A DNA stretch of 64,000 nt from Virgibacillus siamensis. Lineage in GTDB: Bacteria > Bacillota > Bacilli > Bacillales > Amphibacillaceae. Each line of letters starts with the position of its first letter. Positions within the stretch are counted from its first letter, which is position 1. The stretch is taken from contig NZ_FUIH01000006.1 in the NCBI RefSeq assembly GCF_900162695.1, positions 431,559 through 495,558 of the forward strand, in the 5' to 3' direction. Shown piece by piece: positions 59,610 to 64,000 of this stretch. Below the pieces are notes generated by a model. That model was not told where the DNA came from, searched no databases, and saw only the letters and a list, made by a program, of their open reading frames with translations. Both the position numbers and the translations under genes were made by a program.

Positions 59610-60560
59610 TTGGTTATCCTGTCGTCAGCTAAACTTTCAGACAAACATAAAGACCGGTTGAAGGATAAATATCCGGAAATGACATTTATTTTCTGTAATA
59701 ACATGGACGAGGCAGAACAGCATTTGAGTAAAGCGGAAGTTTTGATTACATATGGTGAAGACCTGACAGCTGATCTGGTTGAACAGGCTTCCAAATTAAA
59801 GTGGATTATGGTAATTTCCGCCGGACTGGAGAAAATGCCGCTTACCAAAATAGAGGAAAAGGGAATTCTTGTAACAAATGCGAAGGGGATTCACAAGTAC
59901 CAAATGGCCGAATATGCAATTTCGATGCTGCTGCAGGTTTATCGGCAAAACAAAGTGATGATTGAAAATGAAGCCGCAAACAGGTGGAATAAGTCTGTTC
60001 GGCTGCAGGAAATTACCGGGAAATCAATATTGATTGCCGGAACAGGAGCAGTTGGTGGTGAAGTGGCGAGGCTGGCAAAGGCTTTCCGAATGAAAACCTA
60101 TGGTGTATCCAGGAGTGGACGTCCAGTTGAGTATATTGATAAAAACTATTCAAATGATCAGCTTAAGGATGTATTGCCGAAAGCAGATATCGTCGTATCT
60201 GTACTGCCAAGCACCACGGAGACAAAGCACTTTTTCACATACGAATATTTCCAAATGCTGCCGGACCATGCGGTGTTTTTAAATATGGGACGCGGCGATG
60301 CGGTCAGCCAGGATGTAATTTTACAGGCAATACAGGATGGTGAGATTGCACATGCGGTACTGGATGTTTTTGAAACTGAACCGCTCCCGGAAGACCATCC
60401 ATTCTGGGAAGAAACGAATATAACTATAACACCGCACATATCAGGCAGATCACCAATGTATCATACACGAGCATTGGAAATATTTGAGCAGAATCTGCAG
60501 GCATATTTGGATCATAGCGATGATTATGTAAATAAAATTGATGTAACCAGGGGGTATTAA
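59610..60560 (+). CDS. D-2-hydroxyacid dehydrogenase family protein
   Basis: 316 residues. TTG start with AAGGGGG 8 bases upstream. The NAD motif GTGAVGGEVARLAKAF (near 143-158) and the C-terminal catalytic region are present: NMGRGDAV (usually with R), DVFETEPLPEDHPFW with the Glu, and TPHISGR with His. The first 100 residues are the substrate-binding domain. It reduces a 2-oxo acid with NAD(P)H; the substrate is unknown. Three bases separate it from the next gene, so the two are one transcript. Confidence 0.9.
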   Translation: MVILSSAKLSDKHKDRLKDKYPEMTFIFCNNMDEAEQHLSKAEVLITYGEDLTADLVEQASKLKWIMVISAGLEKMPLTKIEEKGILVTNAKGIHKYQMAEYAISMLLQVYRQNKVMIENEAANRWNKSVRLQEITGKSILIAGTGAVGGEVARLAKAFRMKTYGVSRSGRPVEYIDKNYSNDQLKDVLPKADIVVSVLPSTTETKHFFTYEYFQMLPDHAVFLNMGRGDAVSQDVILQAIQDGEIAHAVLDVFETEPLPEDHPFWEETNITITPHISGRSPMYHTRALEIFEQNLQAYLDHSDDYVNKIDVTRGY

Positions 60561-60562
60561 CC

Positions 60563-61120
60563 ATGCGAATTTATACACGAAAAGGTGACAAGGGAACAAC
60601 TTCGCTGATTTATGGCCAGCGTGTTCCGAAAAATGATCTGCGTGTTGAGGCATATGGAACATGTGATGAAACGAATTCCATGATTGGTCTTGCCTTAAGC
60701 TTTCTCGAAAATGAGGAGTGGGATGAGAAAGACGCATTCCTCGAAATAATGCACCGCGTTCAGACAATTCTTTTTCATGTCGGGGCTGAACTCGCAACCC
60801 CGAAGGATAAAGAAGTGAAATGGAAACTGAAGCAGGAATATATTGAGGAACTGGAGAATCAGATTGATGAGTGGGATAAAAGTCTTGAACCATTGCGAAA
60901 CTTTATCCTGCCGTCAGGTCACAGTGCATCAAGTGCTTTGCACGCAGCCAGAACGGTAGCGAGAAGGGCGGAGCGGACAACGGTTGGCATGGAGGATGAA
61001 TTGGAAAATCCGCTTGTTGTATCGTATCTGAACCGATTATCCGACTTTCTGTTTGTAGCTGCACGATATGTGAACCAAAGTTTGAAAGGAACAGAAATCC
61101 CATTAAAGGCTGATATATAG
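60563..61120 (+). CDS. Cob(I)yrinic acid a,c-diamide adenosyltransferase, PduO type (YvqK-like)
   Basis: 185 residues. The N-terminal MRIYTRKGDKGTTSLIYG is the ATP-binding signature of PduO-type adenosyltransferases; VEAYGTCDETNSMIGLAL, FILPSGHSASSALHAARTVARRAER and YLNRLSDFLFVAAR complete the set. It transfers adenosyl from ATP to Co(I) corrinoid to make coenzyme B12. This is a second B12-related item in the window, 20 kb from the orphan riboswitch. A terminator follows. Confidence 0.95.
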   Translation: MRIYTRKGDKGTTSLIYGQRVPKNDLRVEAYGTCDETNSMIGLALSFLENEEWDEKDAFLEIMHRVQTILFHVGAELATPKDKEVKWKLKQEYIEELENQIDEWDKSLEPLRNFILPSGHSASSALHAARTVARRAERTTVGMEDELENPLVVSYLNRLSDFLFVAARYVNQSLKGTEIPLKADI

Positions 61121-61127
61121 AATTGCC

Positions 61128-61166
61128 AAAAGCAAATGATTGTCGATGAGAATCATTTGCTTTTTT
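61128..61166 (+). terminator. Terminator after the adenosyltransferase gene
   Basis: Stem AAAAGCAAATGATT / AATCATTTGCTTTT with a 9-base loop and six T. Confidence 0.93.
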
Positions 61167-61201
61167 ATGTATTATATTTTCAAGGCTACAATATACTTAT
61201 A

Positions 61202-61231
61202 TTGACAGACAGCTCTTAGGGAAGGTACACT
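61202..61231 (+). promoter_or_regulatory. Promoter of perR
   Basis: TTGACA (61202-61207) and TACACT (61226-61231) with an 18-base spacer; the PerR box begins three bases downstream of the -10. Confidence 0.6.
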
Positions 61232-61233
61232 AT

Positions 61234-61248
61234 TTATAAGAATTATAA
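61234..61248. promoter_or_regulatory. PerR box upstream of perR
   Basis: TTATAAG-A-ATTATAA differs from the PerR consensus in one base. Its place over the transcription start indicates autorepression, as in B. subtilis. Confidence 0.85.
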
Positions 61249-61301
61249 AATAAGAATTCATTAGCATTTGATTATAATAAACGAAAGTGAGGTGCATGAC
61301 G

Positions 61302-61745
61302 GTGTCTGAACAGAGGCTTCGCGAGGCAATTAATACATTGAAAGACTCAGGCGTCAGGATAACACCACAGCGTCATGCGGTTCTTGAGTATCTTCTAAAT
61401 TCAATGGTTCACCCAACAGCCGATGAGATTTATAAAGCGCTTGAAGGCAAGTTCCCGAATATGAGCGTGGCGACGGTGTACAACAACCTGCGTGTATTGC
61501 GGGAGATTGGCCTTGTCCGTGAATTGACTTATGGCGATTCCTCCAGTCGCTTTGACTGTAATACCACTGAACATTATCATATTATATGTGATCAGTGCGG
61601 TAAAATAGTCGATTTCCATTATCCAACATTGGATGAAGTGGAATCTTTGGCTGAGCAGGTAACCGGATTTGAAGTTAGTCATCACCGAATGGAGATTTAT
61701 GGCAAGTGCGAGGAATGCCAGAAGGTTGAAGCGCAAAAGCATTAA
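61302..61745 (+). CDS. perR: Peroxide-sensing repressor PerR
   Basis: 147 residues from GTG 61302, with GAGGTG 7 bases upstream. With this start every functional residue has the same number as in B. subtilis PerR: H37, D85, H91, H93 and D104 of the Fe/Mn site and C96, C99, C136 and C139 of the zinc site. Peroxide oxidises the His ligands when iron is bound and releases DNA. NMSVATVYNNLRVL is the recognition helix region. Its own promoter and that of the metal ATPase carry PerR boxes. It lies upstream of ygzB and ygxA as in B. subtilis. Confidence 0.97.
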   Translation: MSEQRLREAINTLKDSGVRITPQRHAVLEYLLNSMVHPTADEIYKALEGKFPNMSVATVYNNLRVLREIGLVRELTYGDSSSRFDCNTTEHYHIICDQCGKIVDFHYPTLDEVESLAEQVTGFEVSHHRMEIYGKCEECQKVEAQKH

Positions 61746-61756
61746 TAATGGACGGT

Positions 61757-61794
61757 AAAAGCCGAATGTCCATTCCGGGCATTCGGCTTTATTT
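61757..61794 (+). terminator. Terminator after perR
   Basis: Stem AAAGCCGAATG / CATTCGGCTTT with an 11-base loop and a T-rich tail. Confidence 0.88.
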
Positions 61795-61813
61795 ATGCTA
61801 GTGTTCTTCCATG

Positions 61814-61843
61814 AAAAAAATCCGCCTTTGGAGCGGATTTTTG
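61814..61843 (-). terminator. Terminator of ygzB
   Basis: Stem AAATCCGC / GCGGATTT with a 7-base loop; on the minus strand it is followed by seven T. Confidence 0.85.
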
Positions 61844-62239
61844 TTATTCATTATTTTTTGCCTTTTGTTTCACTTCTTTACGATATTTTCGTGTATTGTA
61901 TTTTTCATCAAATTCTTTACCCTCAAGATCTTTATCAAGTGTCAGCGGCTGTTTGCAGTGCATACATGCGTCAACGCGTCCAAGCATCTTGGTTGGTTTT
62001 TCACAGCTCGGGCATATTATCGGAACAGCCTTCGTTGAAAGCATTCCAATCCAGAAATAAACGACACAGCTGAAAATAACAAACAATAAACCGATAATCA
62101 TGAACGTGGCCATCAGCCATGGAATCTTTTTGGACAGGATTCCACCATACATGAAAGCAAAACCGACGAAGACCTGAATCAAGGCAAAGGAACGTATTTT
62201 ATTTATTTTGCTTGAATAGACCAATTGCTGTTGTTCCAT
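61844..62239 (-). CDS. ygzB: YgzB/UPF0295 membrane protein
   Basis: 131 residues with two membrane segments (about 18-36 and 42-66) and then a zinc-ribbon-like CPSC...CMHC arrangement (near 77-96) followed by a basic tail. These are the marks of UPF0295/YgzB, function unknown. GGAGGAC precedes the ATG. It lies between perR and ygxA on the opposite strand, the same as in B. subtilis. Confidence 0.93.
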   Translation of the reverse strand: MEQQQLVYSSKINKIRSFALIQVFVGFAFMYGGILSKKIPWLMATFMIIGLLFVIFSCVVYFWIGMLSTKAVPIICPSCEKPTKMLGRVDACMHCKQPLTLDKDLEGKEFDEKYNTRKYRKEVKQKAKNNE

Positions 62240-62310
62240 GATTGTCCTCCTTAAGAATACATTGCCAGTATAGCATATTTTAACAGCTTTTTTGACCGTA
62301 AAAAAAGGAA

Positions 62311-62338
62311 TTTACAAAAATATAACGAATTATATAGT
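62311..62338 (+). promoter_or_regulatory. Promoter of ygxA
   Basis: TTTACA (62311-62316) and TATAGT (62333-62338) with a 16-base spacer. Confidence 0.6.
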
Positions 62339-62364
62339 ATTGAGGTTAATGGAGGAGTCATTAC

Positions 62365-63237
62365 ATGGAAGATTTATTGCGGCCAATTTATCAGGAACGT
62401 GCCAGTGATTCCAGCACGTTGGGAATTGTAATTATTGAAAAAACGAAACCAAACAGCCCGATTACGGATAATTTTGATGTTATCCTGCTGATCATCGTCC
62501 GGGAGGCGATGGAGGACTGGTTTGTGAAACATTACGAATTGGATGGCGGAAAAACGGCTGCCATGCATATCGTCACGGAAAAGCTGTTAATGGACTGGAT
62601 TGATACTAGCGGCTACCGGAAAGCAGTGGAATGGGTAATCAACGGGAAAGTAACATTTGACCGAAATGGCTATATTGCTCAATTAAAGGATCAACTGCGG
62701 GACTTTCCATGTGGCAGAAGAAACCTGCGGAAGGCGATGGAATTCGGCAAACTGGTAAAAAGTTATAATGAAGTAAAAGAGCTTTATGAATCACAGCAAT
62801 TAAAGGATGCCTACAGCAGAATGGTGCACTCGCTGCATTATCTGGCAAGGCTGGCAGTCATTGAAAAAGGGTATCATCCGGAAGTGACCCTATGGAACCA
62901 AGTGAAGCAGATTGATCCGGAAGTATATAAGTTGTATGAGGAATTAATTGAAAGTGATGAAGAGATTGAAAAGCGGATCAAGCTGATGATTCTTGCTGCG
63001 GATTTTGCTATTAGTACAAGAGCGGAAGTCTCAGCCAAGCATTTGCTTGATATCATACGGACGCAGAATGAAGCATGGACATATGCAGATCTGAAACAGC
63101 ATGAAGCGGTAAAACCCTATGTCCTTGATCTTGCCGCAATGCTGACTTATCTGACGGAGAAAGGATTACTGGAAACAGAACTTGCTCCGACAAAAGGAGC
63201 GGGGGTTTATCAACTGAAATATAAATCTGTATCATGA
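62365..63237 (+). CDS. ygxA: Nucleotidyltransferase-like protein YgxA
   Basis: 290 residues, cytoplasmic. The first half holds ITDNFDVILLIIV, resembling the divergent nucleotidyltransferase fold, and the second half is helical (LYESQQLKDAYSRMVHSLHYLARLAVIEKGYHPEVTLW) with a substrate-domain look. The usual GS...DxD catalytic pair is not obvious, so activity is doubtful. GGAGGAGTC precedes the ATG. ygxA always lies just before an rRNA operon in B. subtilis relatives, as here. Confidence 0.92.
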   Translation: MEDLLRPIYQERASDSSTLGIVIIEKTKPNSPITDNFDVILLIIVREAMEDWFVKHYELDGGKTAAMHIVTEKLLMDWIDTSGYRKAVEWVINGKVTFDRNGYIAQLKDQLRDFPCGRRNLRKAMEFGKLVKSYNEVKELYESQQLKDAYSRMVHSLHYLARLAVIEKGYHPEVTLWNQVKQIDPEVYKLYEELIESDEEIEKRIKLMILAADFAISTRAEVSAKHLLDIIRTQNEAWTYADLKQHEAVKPYVLDLAAMLTYLTEKGLLETELAPTKGAGVYQLKYKSVS

Positions 63238-63358
63238 ATCATGCACCAAAATTGTTTTGCCGGCATATGTATAATTTGGCGGATGTGGCTATGGAAGGTT
63301 AGAATTCCATAGCCTTTAAACTTTCTTATAGTTTACGTTAATTCAAGTGAATTTAGTA

Positions 63359-63575
63359 TTGACTTTAAAATAGAGGCGTGGTAAAGTTGTATTCGCTGTT
63401 GAAAATTCCGCATGAATTTTTGCCGGCACATGATTTTAAAATTTCCTAAATTTCCTCTTGATTCAAAGCGGAAATCATGGTACATTAAATATCGTTGCGC
63501 TTGGATAGGCAACAGACTTCTTTCAAAAAATAATTCAAAAAAGATGTTGACATTAACTTTGAAAGATGATATATT
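63359..63575 (+). promoter_or_regulatory. Tandem promoters of the rRNA operon
   Basis: Three -35/-10 pairs each with a 17-base spacer: TTGACT/TAAAGT (63359-63387), TTGATT/TACATT (63458-63486) and TTGACA/TATATT (63547-63575). The last is by far the best. Between ygxA and this region I see nothing else. Confidence 0.75.
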
Positions 63576-63610
63576 AGTGAAGTCGCTGTTTTGAAGCGGC
63601 GCAAGAATAT

Positions 63611-63630
63611 TTGCTCTTTGAAAACTGAAC
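63611..63630 (+). promoter_or_regulatory. rRNA leader boxA-type antitermination signal
   Basis: TTGCTCTTTGAAAACTGAAC is the leader word found before rRNA genes in Bacilli and contains the boxA core GCTCTTTGA. It would load the Nus antitermination complex. Confidence 0.8.
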
Positions 63631-63659
63631 AAAACAACCAGTATGTCAAGTTAAAAAGC

Positions 63660-63797
63660 GTAAGCGCTCGGTTAGCGACGTACGGACTGGACTGAGCCGA
63701 AGGAGATAAAGGAAACACGATGAACGTATTGAATCGATGTTGACTTATCGTACGGAGGTGAGGGAAGTCTCGCTAGTCGCTGAGCGCTGGAGCTGGA
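63660..63797 (+). repeat. Structured repeat element inside the rRNA leader
   Basis: About 138 bases bounded by inverted words: AGCGCTCGGTTAGCGAC at 63663-63679 and GTCGCTGAGCGCT at 63776-63788 (the left arm has four extra bases). It ends GCGCTGGAGCTGGA, the same end as the fragment behind mreBH at 13087-13160. It lies between boxA and the 16S processing stem. Confidence 0.7.
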
Positions 63798-63859
63798 TTA
63801 GAAACAGGACAAAAGCAAATGCTTTTCCCTGGATTCAATTTTAAAGCTAAGACTTAAAC

Positions 63860-63885
63860 CTATGGTTGATTGGTGTCAATCATAG
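63860..63885 (+). other. Stem just before 16S, probable processing site
   Basis: CTATGGTTGAT / GTCAATCATAG pair over eleven positions (one mismatch, one wobble) with a four-base loop, seven bases before the 16S start. Confidence 0.5.
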
Positions 63886-63891
63886 ACAAAC

Positions 63892-64000
63892 TTTTGGAGA
63901 GTTTGATCTTGGCTCAGGACGAACGCTGGCGGCGTGCCTAATACATGCAAGTCGAGCGCGGGAAGCAGACGGAAGCCTTCGGGTGGAAGTCTGTGGAACG
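63892..64000 (+). rRNA. rrs: 16S ribosomal RNA, 5' end only
   Basis: TTTTGGAGAGTTTGATC then GGCTCAGGACGAACGCTGGC and GGCGTGCCTAATACATGC are the universal 16S start. Only about 109 bases are in the window. Variable region V1 begins GAGCGCGGGAAGCAGACGG, of a type seen in Virgibacillus and relatives. Position 63909 is T, where most species have C or A. Confidence 0.98.

Noticed and set aside
63238..63358. tRNA gene before the rRNA operon
   Set aside because: No cloverleaf or TTCGA-type arm could be found in this stretch.

Overview
ORGANISM. The window is from a Bacillaceae chromosome. Gene content and order match the yfk, yfh and yga blocks of Bacillus subtilis, ending at a 16S rRNA gene (perR, ygzB, ygxA, 16S). 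Spore genes are present (gamma-type SASP, pdaA-like deacetylase). The 16S start and the repeats suggest the halophilic Virgibacillus/Lentibacillus/Oceanobacillus group. The genus is an inference. LAYOUT. 1-12.5 kb: a catabolic cluster on both strands. It holds the end of an NhaC-type transporter, then aminotransferase, TPP enzyme, aldehyde dehydrogenase, lysine 6-dehydrogenase-like protein, IclR regulator and DUF3870 protein, and on the minus strand semialdehyde dehydrogenase, glutaryl-CoA-dehydrogenase-like protein and class III CoA-transferase. Read together these could convert L-lysine to crotonyl-CoA through 2-aminoadipate, 2-oxoadipate and glutarate. 12.5-17.4 kb: a small alpha/beta barrel protein, mreBH, a CAP-domain exoprotein, glutaminase and a YedK/HMCES-type protein. 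17.4-26.3 kb: the yfk block (yfkJ, yfkI, yfkH, MFS, yfkD, pdaA) with a PerR-box-controlled metal P-type ATPase, an OsmC protein and a YuiF-type transporter among them. 26.5-33.8 kb: acyl-CoA synthetase, LCP ligase, clpE under two CtsR boxes, a secreted ComEC-like protein, and SPFH plus ribbon-helix-helix genes. 34.3-38.4 kb: two ABC systems, one behind a GntR/YtrA repressor with a clear operator. 38.5-46.6 kb: the yfh block (yfhE, yfhF, recX, yfhH, yfhP, mutY) with a cluster of DnaA boxes, a cobalamin riboswitch without a gene, a thioesterase, the radical SAM yfkAB and an SDR. 46.8-64 kb: the yga block (sspE, ygaC, ygaD, gsaB, channel, bcp), then a Fur-box-controlled hydroxamate siderophore operon, a hydroxyacid dehydrogenase, a cobalamin adenosyltransferase, perR, ygzB, ygxA and the rRNA leader. 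REPEATS. Three kinds of non-coding repeat stand out. (1) Five gene-tail arrays with a 20-21 bp period, built on four unrelated cores; three cores alternate between two versions. (2) Three palindromic elements with GGCTGGGACA-like ends. (3) A structured element lying inside the rRNA leader, with a fragment behind mreBH. The arrays are the least explained structure here. The lysine pathway and the orphan riboswitch are the most testable biological proposals. No database search was possible; all family names rest on motif recognition.
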